Translations under genes and position numbers: made by a program
Assembly (NCBI GenBank): GCA_035293985.1
Contig: DATGLS010000052.1
Span: forward strand, 496,001 to 560,000
DNA: 64,000 nt
DNA from: JAVDCA01 sp035293985
Lineage (GTDB): Bacteria > Pseudomonadota > Alphaproteobacteria > Rhizobiales > Xanthobacteraceae
Direction: 5' to 3'
Shown: piece by piece, positions 8,522 through 16,843 of the stretch
Position numbering within the stretch: position 1 is the stretch's first letter
How the letters are laid out: the number at the start of each line of letters is the position of its first letter
The notes under the pieces: model-generated
Database searches by the model: none
Told to the model about the DNA's origin: nothing
What the model saw: the letters and a program-made list of their open reading frames with translations, nothing else

Positions 8522-9769
8522 ATGTCGACGTTCGCACCTGATCTTCGACTGGCGGCCGTCCCGCGGATCGATTCGCAGGTCGGCTTCCGCCTGTGCGCGA
8601 TGACCTGTCTGGCCGCAGTATTTCTGCAGAAACTCGCGCTTCCGGGCACCGCAGGCCTGCTGGCGCTGAACCTGTTCGTCTTCCTCGCCGCCGCCCTGGC
8701 TGCCTTCCTTCTCGCAGCGGTCGAGATCAATCGGCCCGCCTTCCTCTGGTACGCGGCCTTCGCCACGGCCGGCGCCCTCAGTCTGGCAATGTCACGAAGC
8801 CCCCGTGTTTCGGCCTTGTCGCTCGGGCTTCTGCTGCTGGTTCAGCTGCCCCTCGTGTTCAGGGTCACCTCGTCCTTGCGGCCGGAGCGGCTCTGGCGCC
8901 TGGTCTCCACGCTCGGATGCGTGTTTGCCGCCGTCGGCGTCATCCAGTTCGCGGCGCAGTTCGTGGTCGGCCCCCGGCTCGCCTTTCCGCTCGACACCGC
9001 GCTTCCGGACTGGCTCGCCCTCAAAGGGTTCAACTCGATGATCCCTTTGTACTGGTCGTCCGCCATCTTCAAGAGCAACGGCGTCTTCTTTCTCGAGCCC
9101 TCCTTCTTTTGCCAGTTCCTCGCCGTGGCCGTCGTTGCCGAGCTTCTTCTCGCCGGGCGGCTGCTCCGCCTCTTGTTGCTCATGGCCGGGCTGATCAGCA
9201 GCTATTCGGGCACGGGGCTGACGATGCTTGCGCTCTTCCTGCCGATCTATGCGGTGCGGCACGGACGCATCCAGCTCGCGATCGCGGCCGCGCTGGCCTG
9301 CCTGTTCCTCGTGTTTTTCGGTGACGCGCTCTCGATCGATGCTTTCGTCAGCCGGCTCGGCGAGTTCACCGACAATCAGTCGAGCGGCTGGGCGCGTTTC
9401 TTCTCGATGTTCGACGTGCTCCAGGACGTCCTGTTCGCGAAGGACCTCACCCTTTTCACGGGACAAGGACCCGGCACGGTGCAGCAGTCGTTCGAACGGG
9501 TGTCGTACCTCGCATTCGACCCCACGTGGGGAAAGCTGCTGTACGAATACGGCCTGGTCGGCACCTTTGCCTACCTTGCGTTCTTCTACACCGCCTTTTG
9601 CAACGGCGCGCGCGGCCTGCGGTTCGCGGTGGGCTACACGTATTTTCTCCTCGGCGGATATCTCATCAACGCAAGCATCCTCATGCTGGCCGCGAGCCTC
9701 GTCGTATGGCTCGGGCAACCGATCTCGGCCGATCATCCCAATGCCGGCACGGTGCGGACAAACCCGTGA
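8522..9769 (+). CDS. Wzy-like polysaccharide polymerase / O-antigen ligase-type membrane protein
   Basis: A 415-residue, very hydrophobic protein with about ten predicted membrane helices and one longer polar loop between about 270 and 340. In that loop, FTGQGPGTVQQSF and the following TWGKLLYEYGLVG resemble the loop of O-antigen polymerases, where G-x-G and E-x-G-L are conserved. It lies 46 bp after the co-polymerase and 7 bp before a methyltransferase on the same strand, so the three are probably one operon. The assignment rests on topology and context, because Wzy sequences are very divergent. Confidence 0.75.
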   Translation: MSTFAPDLRLAAVPRIDSQVGFRLCAMTCLAAVFLQKLALPGTAGLLALNLFVFLAAALAAFLLAAVEINRPAFLWYAAFATAGALSLAMSRSPRVSALSLGLLLLVQLPLVFRVTSSLRPERLWRLVSTLGCVFAAVGVIQFAAQFVVGPRLAFPLDTALPDWLALKGFNSMIPLYWSSAIFKSNGVFFLEPSFFCQFLAVAVVAELLLAGRLLRLLLLMAGLISSYSGTGLTMLALFLPIYAVRHGRIQLAIAAALACLFLVFFGDALSIDAFVSRLGEFTDNQSSGWARFFSMFDVLQDVLFAKDLTLFTGQGPGTVQQSFERVSYLAFDPTWGKLLYEYGLVGTFAYLAFFYTAFCNGARGLRFAVGYTYFLLGGYLINASILMLAASLVVWLGQPISADHPNAGTVRTNP

Positions 9770-9776
9770 GCTTTCC

Positions 9777-10583
9777 ATGCGCTTCATGAGCCTTGCCAGC
9801 AATTTCATCGAAATCAATCGAATTCTTTGCCGCCGTCTCACACCCGCCCACGTGCATGAGGCCAATGTGTTCGGCGTGTACCGCAAGCTCGGCACGATGC
9901 TGCTGTCGCATCCGCAGATTCACCGCGTTCTGGATTGTGGCGCGGGGAAGCGCTGGCATTTCCCGAGCTACTACAAGCGATGGTACGATATCCATCTGAT
10001 CGGTATCGACATCGACGCGCACGAGATGGAGACCAATCGAGACCTGGACGAGAAGCTCGTGTGTGACGTGACCGATCAGATTCCAGTCACTCCCGAATGC
10101 ATCGATCTCGTCCTGGCGTCATCGGGCGTCGAGCATTTCAGCGACAACGAGGCCTTTCTGCGCAATGCCTACGGATGTCTGCGACCGGGCGGCTTCCTGC
10201 TTGCCCAATTTCCGGGACGATACGCGCCATTTGCCATCGTCAATCGACTGGTGCCGACCCGGCTCGCGCGCTTCTTGATAAATCTCAGCATGAAGAATGA
10301 CGCGATCGACCTCGGATTCCCGGCGCATTACGATCGCACCCACTACTCCGCGTTTTCCGCCCTGGCCGAGAAGGCCGGCTTCGAGTGTCTCTATTACTCG
10401 CCAGGCTTTTACAGCAGCTCATACGCCGAATTTCTTCTTCCACTATGGCTCCTGTCCTATACCTATGATGCCTTGCGCTTCTTCATCGGCTCGAAGAACC
10501 TCGCGTCATATAACCTTTTTCTTCTGCAAAAGCCGCCGCGCGCCGTGGACCCCGAGCCGCTGCGCTTCCATGCCTGGCCATAG
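9777..10583 (+). CDS. SAM-dependent methyltransferase (class I)
   Basis: A 268-residue class I methyltransferase. Motif I is VLDCGAGKRW (about 52-61), the acidic end of strand 2 is IGIDIDAHEME, and motif IV is IDLVLASSGVEHF. The FLRNAYGCLRPGGFLLAQFPG stretch is motif VI. The C-terminal 60 residues are hydrophobic and aromatic. It starts 7 bp after the polymerase stop codon, so it is probably cotranscribed and may methylate a sugar or lipid in the polysaccharide pathway. The substrate is not evident. Confidence 0.82.
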   Translation: MRFMSLASNFIEINRILCRRLTPAHVHEANVFGVYRKLGTMLLSHPQIHRVLDCGAGKRWHFPSYYKRWYDIHLIGIDIDAHEMETNRDLDEKLVCDVTDQIPVTPECIDLVLASSGVEHFSDNEAFLRNAYGCLRPGGFLLAQFPGRYAPFAIVNRLVPTRLARFLINLSMKNDAIDLGFPAHYDRTHYSAFSALAEKAGFECLYYSPGFYSSSYAEFLLPLWLLSYTYDALRFFIGSKNLASYNLFLLQKPPRAVDPEPLRFHAWP

Positions 10584-10610
10584 CGTGCTGCAATCCGTCT
10601 TCACTCGCGA

Positions 10611-12080
10611 TCAGTGCCGCGCCAGGGCGACTCTCGCCATGCCGAGGATCGGGATCAGGTAGCGTCGCCCGAATGCCAGCATGAATGACCCATAGGTCCC
10701 CACGGCGACAAGGCCGAGGACCAGGAGACGCGAGAGGGCGCTCATTCCGCCGGGTAGCGCGCTGCGCGCGACGTGGACTGACAACATCATCAGGGTCGGC
10801 GCGGCCAACGGGCCGAGGATCACCGCGATCTGCTCGCGCAGCCGGATCCCGAGCCGCTGGCGCAGCACGATCGCGACACAAAGCGACGTCAGCATCTCGC
10901 CGCCGCTCCAAACCGCGAGCGCCACGTAGGCGCTGGGAAGCCGGGTGACGCCGATGGCGGCCGCCATGTAGGCGAGCGCCAGGACATTGATCCACGAAAC
11001 CTCCTTGAGGTGCCTTGTCGCGCTGAGCAGGAGCGTCCCGGGCAGCCGCGGGACTTGAACGAACGTCAACACGCTCAGAACGACCATGTAGGGGGCCGCC
11101 GGGACCCATTTGCTGCCGAACAGCCAGCCGACGAGCTCGGGTGCGAGCACGCCCAAGGCGGCAAACGCGGGAACGAGGACGGTCAACGCCATTCTCAGCG
11201 ACATCCGATAGGCGTTCAGAAGCCGTGTCCTGTCCTGCTGCAGGCGGCACAAGGTCGGCAGCAGCACCTGCGACACCGCCGTTGCCGAAACGGCCCAGAC
11301 GGTATCGATCAGGCGGAACGCGAGGCTGAGCAGCCCTGCCTTTTCGGTGCCGAGAAAGACGCCGGCACTGAACACGAAAAGCCGTTTGGCGACGACGACG
11401 GTGCTCAAGGACGTCATCGAGGCGAGGCTATAACCGAGCAGATCCCGAATTGGCGCGACATCCACTCTGAAGCGGACATCCGCCGCTCCGTAAACCAGGA
11501 GGGCCGCGGAGCCCAGCACCATCACGGCGAGCTGCTGCACCACGAGTGCCCAGAGTCCGAATCCCAGAAACAGGCTGATGAGCCCAAGCGCGAAGCCACA
11601 CAGGCGGCCGGCGAGCGTGCGGATCGCGAGGACGCGGAATCCGAAGTTGCGCCCCTGGCGTGCGGCCAGGATGCCGGCAGGACCGGTGACCAGTAATCCC
11701 AGCCCCAGCACCCGCCCGACGTCGGCTGCCCGGCCATCTTTCACGAGCTCCGCCACGCCCGGGAACACCAGCCACAGCAAGGCATAGACGATCGCCGCAA
11801 GCGCGAGGGACGCGGTGAAAGCCGCGTGAAAATGCGCATCGGTGACCTCATGACGCTGGATGAGGGCATCGTGGAAGAACATGTTGGTGAAGATCGCGGC
11901 GAGCTCGACGACCGCGAGGCAGACCGAAAACACGCCGAAATCGGATGGGCTGAGCAGCTTGGCGAAGACCACGAGGCCGAGGAACGCGATCAGCGCGCCG
12001 CTCCCGTTTTCGAAAGCGCTCCAGAGCACCGAGCGCGCGGCCGTACGTCGAAGCTCCGACACTAGCGATCCCTGCTGCAA
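10611..12080 (-). CDS. Wzx-type polysaccharide flippase (MOP superfamily)
   Basis: A 489-residue membrane protein with about 14 hydrophobic helices. The N-terminal VLWSAFENGSGALIAFLGLVVFAKLLSPSDFGVFS is typical of lipopolysaccharide/EPS flippases of the polysaccharide transporter family. These move undecaprenyl-linked repeat units across the inner membrane, acting with the ExoY-type priming transferase and the Wzy polymerase encoded nearby. It lies 91 bp downstream of the priming transferase on the same strand and converges with the methyltransferase at 10583. Confidence 0.87.
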   Translation of the reverse strand: MQQGSLVSELRRTAARSVLWSAFENGSGALIAFLGLVVFAKLLSPSDFGVFSVCLAVVELAAIFTNMFFHDALIQRHEVTDAHFHAAFTASLALAAIVYALLWLVFPGVAELVKDGRAADVGRVLGLGLLVTGPAGILAARQGRNFGFRVLAIRTLAGRLCGFALGLISLFLGFGLWALVVQQLAVMVLGSAALLVYGAADVRFRVDVAPIRDLLGYSLASMTSLSTVVVAKRLFVFSAGVFLGTEKAGLLSLAFRLIDTVWAVSATAVSQVLLPTLCRLQQDRTRLLNAYRMSLRMALTVLVPAFAALGVLAPELVGWLFGSKWVPAAPYMVVLSVLTFVQVPRLPGTLLLSATRHLKEVSWINVLALAYMAAAIGVTRLPSAYVALAVWSGGEMLTSLCVAIVLRQRLGIRLREQIAVILGPLAAPTLMMLSVHVARSALPGGMSALSRLLVLGLVAVGTYGSFMLAFGRRYLIPILGMARVALARH

Positions 12081-12171
12081 GCACGCGCCGCAGATCCTCG
12101 TCTCCAGCGGCGCGCAAGTACCGTCGCGATCCGGTTCAAAACCGCCCGACGCAATTCGACGTCGCGCACGC

Positions 12172-12879
12172 TCAGTAGCTTCCCCGTGCGGTCAGGACGA
12201 CCGGGATGGTCTTGAGGATGATCATGACGTCCCGGCGGATCGACCAGTTCTCCACATAGGCGCGGTCGAGCGCCACCCGGCCGTCGTAAGCCGCGTCGTT
12301 GCGGCCGCTGACCTGCCAGGGACCGGTCAGCCCGGGGCGGACCTGAAAGTAGAAATGGGCGTCCGCGCCGTACATCGTGATCTCGTCGACGACGATCGGT
12401 CGCGGGCCGACGATGCTCATGTCGCCGCGCAGCACGTTGACCAGTTGGGGAAGCTCGTCCAGGCTGAGCTTGCGCAACACCGCCCCGACGACCGTGATGC
12501 GCGGATCGTCCTTGAGCTTGCGCGTCGCGATCCATTCGCGTTGCGCATCGGGGCAAGCCTCCAGGTGGCGACGAAGCACCTCGTCGCCATTGGCAACCAT
12601 GGTGCGGAACTTCAGGCAATGGAACGGCTGCCGTCGGTGTCCGACCCGCGAGTGGCGATAGAAAACGGGGCGCCCATCGCAGACCGCGATCGTGATTGCC
12701 ACCAGAAGGAAGAGCGGCGAGAACATGATCAGCGCCGACAGAGCTATGAGTATGTCGATGCCGCGTTTGGCTGCGCCGCCCAGCGGGCGCGTCTGCCCTC
12801 GGTCCCTTCGAAGCGACCATCGCCGCGTGACCGGCAATATCAGCTGGCCCGCCTCGTGGGAGCGAAGTCGTAGACGCAT
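12172..12879 (-). CDS. Undecaprenyl-phosphate sugar-1-phosphate transferase, ExoY-like
   Basis: A 235-residue priming transferase, close to the size of ExoY. The start MRLRLRSHE was chosen because AAGGAAG precedes it; an in-frame ATG at 13074 would give an unusual extension. One membrane helix (about 42-65) precedes the catalytic domain: KRGIDILIALSAL, RPVFYRHSRVG, FHCLKFRTM, LDELPQLVNVLRGDMSIVGPRP, RPGLTGPWQVSGR and DRAYVENWS are all family blocks. It transfers hexose-1-phosphate to undecaprenyl phosphate, the first step of EPS assembly. It is divergent from the SyrA/ExoX-like gene at 13143. Confidence 0.92.
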   Translation of the reverse strand: MRLRLRSHEAGQLILPVTRRWSLRRDRGQTRPLGGAAKRGIDILIALSALIMFSPLFLLVAITIAVCDGRPVFYRHSRVGHRRQPFHCLKFRTMVANGDEVLRRHLEACPDAQREWIATRKLKDDPRITVVGAVLRKLSLDELPQLVNVLRGDMSIVGPRPIVVDEITMYGADAHFYFQVRPGLTGPWQVSGRNDAAYDGRVALDRAYVENWSIRRDVMIILKTIPVVLTARGSY

Positions 12880-13142
12880 CCGAACGCTTCCTTTGGAATG
12901 GAGCAGCGACAACGTAGCTACAAAAAACTTGAAAGGCCGACGTTCCGCATCGCGGGATATGATTTTGCGTACCCAATGTGCGGGCATCAAGCGATCGCAA
13001 TTTTCTGGGTCGACGTATAGATGTTCTCGCGCAGCATGTGCGCGGGATGTCGATGCGACATAGTCATCGTTCAAAGATACCTACGACGCTTCGGCGAAGC
13101 TGAAGGAAGTGCCTGCGCTGGACGGCCTGGAGGGGACACGCG

Positions 13143-13406
13143 ATGAAGGGATTGGCACTTGCCTCTTTGCTCGTCGGCCTGGCGCTCGGGACGAGCGTTC
13201 ACTTTGCGACGTTCGCCGGCTTCACGGTCGTCGCGCTCGCCTTGATTACGGCGTTCAGCTGGACAACGGCATCGATTTCCGAGCTGTCGTACCGCGTCGT
13301 GCTTGCGGCGATCGCCCTGCAGGTCGGCTATTTCGCCACGGTCGCCGCCCGGATCGTGCTCGAGCAGCGCAGGAGAAAACTCGACGACCGTCGCCGCAAG
13401 GACTGA
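13143..13406 (+). CDS. Small two-helix membrane protein, SyrA/ExoX-like EPS repressor candidate
   Basis: An 87-residue protein with two membrane helices (about 3-40 and 48-72) and a basic tail ending RRRKLDDRRRKD. The second helix contains LQVGYFATVAARIVL, a feature I associate with the small exopolysaccharide production repressor family (SyrA/ExoX). GGAGGGG lies 7 bases before the ATG. In rhizobia ExoX-type proteins dampen EPS synthesis at the level of ExoY. Here the gene is divergent from the ExoY-like gene, 263 bp apart, which fits that role. The family call is from memory of the pattern. Confidence 0.65.
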   Translation: MKGLALASLLVGLALGTSVHFATFAGFTVVALALITAFSWTTASISELSYRVVLAAIALQVGYFATVAARIVLEQRRRKLDDRRRKD

Positions 13407-13581
13407 GGTCAGAGGTTTGCTTGTCGGCATGCTGCAATCGACATTTGAGCGCGAAGGCGCAGACGTGTCGTCATCCCGACTCGCATGTGTATTTTCCGAA
13501 TTTCCGATGCATTTATGTCAAACCTTTTCTTCAATTCGTTGGCTTTAATCGGGCGACGACGGCACCATGCGGGAGCGCGTC

Positions 13582-13950
13582 ATGCACGCCGATGCATCGA
13601 TCTTTCATGACGAGCTGGAAGCCTACAGATTCGTCGAGCAGTTTGTTTGGCCAGCCGGACCCGAATGCCCGCGCTGCAAAAGCTCGCATCGGATCGGCAG
13701 AATGATGGGAGCGAGCACGCGAGTAGGAACTTACAAGTGCTACGCCTGTCGCAAACCGTTCACGGTGAAGGTTGGGACCGTGCTCGAGCGCACCCATCTA
13801 CCGCTGCACGTATGGCTGAAGGCGATCTTCCTGGTCAGCACCAGCGGACGGGAAATCGGACCCCGCGAGTTTCAGGAGTTGTTCGAGATCGCGCCGAGAT
13901 CGGCGAGCGCAATGCTCGAGCGGCTTGCCGGGCTCCAAACGCCGGCCTGA
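13582..13950 (+). CDS. Transposase zinc-ribbon domain protein, IS1595-type N-terminal part only
   Basis: A 122-residue protein. A zinc ribbon is formed by CPRCKS (about 28-33) and CYACRK (about 54-59) after the phrase WPAGPECPRC, the hallmark of the N-terminal domain of IS1595/ISXO2-like transposases. HVWLKAIFLVSTSGREIG follows, as in those transposases. The downstream DDE-type catalytic domain is absent: a stop codon comes right after PRSASAMLERL. No terminal inverted repeats are visible around it. It could be an IS remnant or a retained DNA-binding protein. GGGAG precedes the second ATG at 13582. Confidence 0.7.
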   Translation: MHADASIFHDELEAYRFVEQFVWPAGPECPRCKSSHRIGRMMGASTRVGTYKCYACRKPFTVKVGTVLERTHLPLHVWLKAIFLVSTSGREIGPREFQELFEIAPRSASAMLERLAGLQTPA

Positions 13951-14000
13951 GCGACCGCAACGTGCGGTAATCGGCTCAAGTAGATTGGTGAGGAGTTGCG

Positions 14001-14201
14001 TTGCGTAAGAGCGATTCGACGCGTACCCCGGAGTCCCCGCCGGCGCCGGCGCGGGCGGGAACTGCCAGCGAGCGACGGCGCGAAAATTTCGTGCGCGGGA
14101 GCGCGTTGCTGGGCTGCGATGACACCGGCGACCAGTTCGCGAAGACACTCACGCAGATCATCACCAAACGCCGGCGTCCGTCGGCGCAATCCAAGTCCTA
14201 G
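14001..14201 (+). CDS. Candidate small protein (TTG start)
   Basis: A 66-residue reading frame rich in Arg, Ser and Pro, with no recognised domain. It begins with TTG five bases after AGGAG, which is the main argument for translation. The composition (SPPAPARAGTASERRRENF) suggests a disordered protein. It lies between the zinc-ribbon fragment and a methyltransferase on the other strand. It may be non-coding. Confidence 0.3.
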   Translation: MRKSDSTRTPESPPAPARAGTASERRRENFVRGSALLGCDDTGDQFAKTLTQIITKRRRPSAQSKS

Positions 14202-14247
14202 GTTGACGGGCTTCGACCTGCGACGAGGCGAGATCTCCGACGATCCC

Positions 14248-14976
14248 TCATTTCGTCAGGCGCAGGAGGCTATACCATGCAAGGTCCTTCGCGCCCGGGA
14301 CGAGAAACAAGGTTTGATCGAGCCAACTGAGCGCCGCCCGTATGGGCACGCCGACGCTCGACTTTCGCAGGAGCACCGCGGCGAGCGAGGTCAATCCGTG
14401 GTGACTGACCTCGACGGTGCGAAAGTATTCCCGCATGATGGTGAAATCTTTCGTCAGCAGCGGGTGCTCGTCTTCCGTTCGGGCATCCGGCGTAAAACGG
14501 CGATAAAGGTTGATCAAAGGGTTTGCGCCCAAAGGTTCCCAGAAGACGGCGCTGCCCGAAGGCCGAAGTACCCGGGAGATCTCCTGCATCGATCGCCTGG
14601 TGTCCAGGTGGTGAATGATTCCGCTCCCGAACACGAGATCGAAGCTGCCGTCGGCGAAACTCATGTTCGCGGCATCCATGACCTGGAACTTGGCGACGCT
14701 CGAGCCGAACTGGTCGGTTGCGCGCGCGATCGCTACATCGGAGATGTCGATCCCGTGGACCGAGCGGGCCAGCATCGACAGCTCGTTCGTCCTTTCGCCC
14801 GTCGAGCAGCCATATTCGAGGACGTCCGCGTTCGCCGACAGTCGCCGGACGGTCGACCAATACCGATCCGCTCCGGATTGGATGGCCCAATAATACTTCA
14901 GCTGCGCCTCACGCGAATCGCCTTCGGCAAATCGGCGATTGTGAAACTCTCGTTCGGCGTCGATGTCGATGTTCAT
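14248..14976 (-). CDS. SAM-dependent methyltransferase (class I, type 11-like)
   Basis: A 242-residue class I methyltransferase. VLEYGCSTGERT (about 50-61) is motif I, VHGIDISDVAI is motif II, and FDLVFGSGIIHHLDT plus MQEISRVLRPSGSAVFWEPLG are the later motifs. The start MNIDIDAEREFHNRRF matches related sugar or lipid methyltransferases in polysaccharide loci. The C-terminal third is hydrophobic, perhaps membrane-associated. It is separate from the other methyltransferase in sequence. The substrate is unknown. Confidence 0.82.
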   Translation of the reverse strand: MNIDIDAEREFHNRRFAEGDSREAQLKYYWAIQSGADRYWSTVRRLSANADVLEYGCSTGERTNELSMLARSVHGIDISDVAIARATDQFGSSVAKFQVMDAANMSFADGSFDLVFGSGIIHHLDTRRSMQEISRVLRPSGSAVFWEPLGANPLINLYRRFTPDARTEDEHPLLTKDFTIMREYFRTVEVSHHGLTSLAAVLLRKSSVGVPIRAALSWLDQTLFLVPGAKDLAWYSLLRLTK

Positions 14977-15265
14977 CGTCGTCCCGCGCGCCAGCGTGTT
15001 GAGTCCTCTCGCCCAACGTGGGTGGAGGCATCTTGTTCTGTGGGTCGCGAAAGTTATGGGAGCGGCGTTCGGCGATGAGAGCATCGTTCTCCCGTTTTGT
15101 CGGCGCGTCGTCCGCCTCCTGCCAGCGAGCGCTGGCGCGTCGGCTTGCGGCATCGTAGTCCCTGGGTCGGGCAAGCTGATGGTTTGCCCGAGCTCATTGA
15201 GCGCGGCCGACCTAGAATGCTCGTCACGCGGCGCAGCGGTGCACCGATGCGCAGCCCGCCGCCAG

Positions 15266-15706
15266 TTACTCGACCACCGCAATCATCTCGGTCTCGACCA
15301 TCGCGTCTGGCTGAGCAAGGCCGCTGATCCTGATCGTCGTGCTGGTCGGCGTCGCCATCCCGAAGTAGCGCATGCGTACGTCGGAGCAGTGCGAGAACGC
15401 CTGGTAGTCCGTGACGAAAGTATTGGTCTTGACGACATCGGCCCAAGTCGAGCCGGCGGCCTCGAGGCAGGCGTCGAGGTTCTTGAAGGTCTGCTCGACC
15501 TGGGCCCCCATGTCGCCCGGGCCGACGATGTCGCCTTCGGGGTCGCGTGCCAATTGGCCGGCGATGTAGATCGTCTTGCCGGGGCCCACGACCGTGACGA
15601 CGTGCGAATAGGCGGGCTTGCCCTGCTGCATGCGGACGTTCATGCCCGCTGGTTGAATCCGATCGATCTTGATGGCGTTACTTTTTCTCCCATCGAACAT
15701 GTTCAT
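15266..15706 (-). CDS. RidA/YjgF-family protein lacking the canonical catalytic arginine
   Basis: A 146-residue Rid-superfamily protein with the expected features IYIAGQLARDPEGDIVGPGDMGAQVEQTFKNLDACLEAAG and VVKTNTFVTD. In E. coli RidA the imine-hydrolysing arginine sits in PARSCVEVARL; the aligned segment here is PTSTTIRISGL, so that position is Ser. The Glu of EIEAIA is kept (ETEMIA). The protein is therefore unlikely to be a standard 2-iminobutanoate deaminase and belongs to another Rid branch. It is downstream of the DsbA-like gene on the same strand. Confidence 0.85.
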   Translation of the reverse strand: MNMFDGRKSNAIKIDRIQPAGMNVRMQQGKPAYSHVVTVVGPGKTIYIAGQLARDPEGDIVGPGDMGAQVEQTFKNLDACLEAAGSTWADVVKTNTFVTDYQAFSHCSDVRMRYFGMATPTSTTIRISGLAQPDAMVETEMIAVVE

Positions 15707-15831
15707 CGGCCCGAGGGGGCCGATACGATCACGGTTGTTGCAATCGGGAAAAGCCGGTCACGCCGGCATCGACCGAGTCTCGAGGTCCGGCCACGCGACC
15801 AACGCCCCGTCGCTCGAGCATGGTTGCGTGT

Positions 15832-16389
15832 TTATTGCACGCGTAGCCGCGACAGCCACGCGGCAACAGAATCGCCACTGCTCATGTCGGTCTGAACGAG
15901 CCCGTCGATCATGAAAGTCGGCGAGACATGGATGCCGTTCTGACGGGCATACTTGCAGTGCCACTTCACCTCGCGGTCGAGGTCGGGGATGGCGAAGGCC
16001 TCGGCAAGTTTCACGCCACTGTAGCGCTCGATCCGATTGATGATGTCATTGGGCGTAGCGTCGAGATTCGGCCCGCCGCAATGGCGATCGAATTCGAACT
16101 CTTCGCGATGCGCGGCGACGGCCGCCATGACGGTTTTCGCCGCTGCCTTCCCGCCTGCGAGGGTCGAGGCGGCAAGGATGCAGCGCACGATCACGCCCGA
16201 GTACATGTGCCAAGGCTGCGAGTGAAGGCGTAGCTTGACGATGATGCGGTCCTCGCCCGCCTGCTCGAGCAGGTCGTCGAGCTTGCCGAACGCCTTGATG
16301 GAAAATGGGCAGGTCGGTTCCAGGAACATCTCGAGGACGCGAGGGCCATGGCCCCAGACAAGCGGATCGGCACGCCATTCATTCTTCAT
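15832..16389 (-). CDS. DsbA-like thioredoxin-fold protein with a single active-site cysteine
   Basis: A 185-residue protein. EMFLEPTCPFSIKAF (about 20-34) takes the place of the DsbA C-x-x-C motif as C-P-F-S, so only the first cysteine is kept. VSPTFMIDG (about 155-163) supplies the cis-proline loop of the thioredoxin fold, with the helical insertion between them. No signal peptide is visible, so it is probably cytoplasmic, perhaps a glutathione-dependent or 2-hydroxychromene isomerase-like member rather than an oxidase. The next gene on the same strand is the Rid protein, 125 bp away. Confidence 0.72.
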   Translation of the reverse strand: MKNEWRADPLVWGHGPRVLEMFLEPTCPFSIKAFGKLDDLLEQAGEDRIIVKLRLHSQPWHMYSGVIVRCILAASTLAGGKAAAKTVMAAVAAHREEFEFDRHCGGPNLDATPNDIINRIERYSGVKLAEAFAIPDLDREVKWHCKYARQNGIHVSPTFMIDGLVQTDMSSGDSVAAWLSRLRVQ

Positions 16390-16579
16390 GCGGGTGTCCC
16401 ATTCCTCGGATCGCGATGGTCATGACTCGCATTCACCCATCTTGAGCTTTTGCAGCCACCATTGTGCGTCGATGTGCTCTCAGGGCTCGAATCGCAGCCT
16501 CGTTCCTGCTCACGAAGCGGCGCGCTGGCGCTGCCACCAGCGGGCAGAGCGGCTCGAAGCCCGACCAGGTTGAAGCAAA

Positions 16580-16601
16580 GGTGCCCAGGGGCGGAATCGA
16601 A
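16580..16601. repeat. Distal attachment-site copy (tRNA-Phe 3' fragment)
   Basis: Twenty-two bases identical to 18329-18350, corresponding to tRNA positions 54-75 (T loop to 3' CCA). The rest of the tRNA is absent here, so this is not a tRNA gene. Identity stops on both sides at 16579 and 16602. Confidence 0.85.
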
Positions 16602-16655
16602 TTTGCTGATATCATTTTCGCTTTCAGAACGACAATTTCCAGTATACCCAGCAGT

Positions 16656-16805
16656 TTACCCGGCGTTTAGCGCCATCCGACCCACGCTGGTGAGGTTGAT
16701 CGAGTCGCAAATCTCCGGTCCGCCTGTGCGCTCTGCTTGATGGTGGCGTCGTGCGATACGCTGGCTTCGGCCGCCTCGCTGATTCGCCGACACGTGATTG
16801 TCCAT
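16656..16805 (-). CDS. Candidate small basic protein in the tRNA-Phe island
   Basis: A 49-residue reading frame (MDNHVSANQRGG... ending MALNAG) with no recognised family. AAGGAGG lies at a good distance before its ATG, a stronger site than most genes nearby. It begins 38 bp after the nucleotidyltransferase stop codon on the same strand, so it could be the last gene of the island operon. The composition is polar and basic, without membrane segments. Confidence 0.4.
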   Translation of the reverse strand: MDNHVSANQRGGRSQRIARRHHQAERTGGPEICDSINLTSVGRMALNAG

Positions 16806-16843
16806 ATTCAACGCCTCCTTCTGGATTGCTGGCTGTCGCGATC

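Noticed and set aside
7009..8766. Long reading frame antisense to the Wzz and polymerase genes
   Set aside because: It mirrors real genes in high-GC DNA, has a composition of Arg, Gly and Glu typical of antisense frames, and no recognisable domain.
13407..14250. Complete insertion sequence around the zinc-ribbon protein
   Set aside because: No terminal inverted repeats, target duplications or DDE domain could be seen.
16580..16601. A second tRNA-Phe gene
   Set aside because: Only 22 bases of the 3' end are present; acceptor 5' strand, D arm and anticodon arm are missing.
16433..16615. 60-codon minus-strand frame at the outer side of the island
   Set aside because: It runs across the attachment repeat, has no ribosome binding site, and resembles no known protein.
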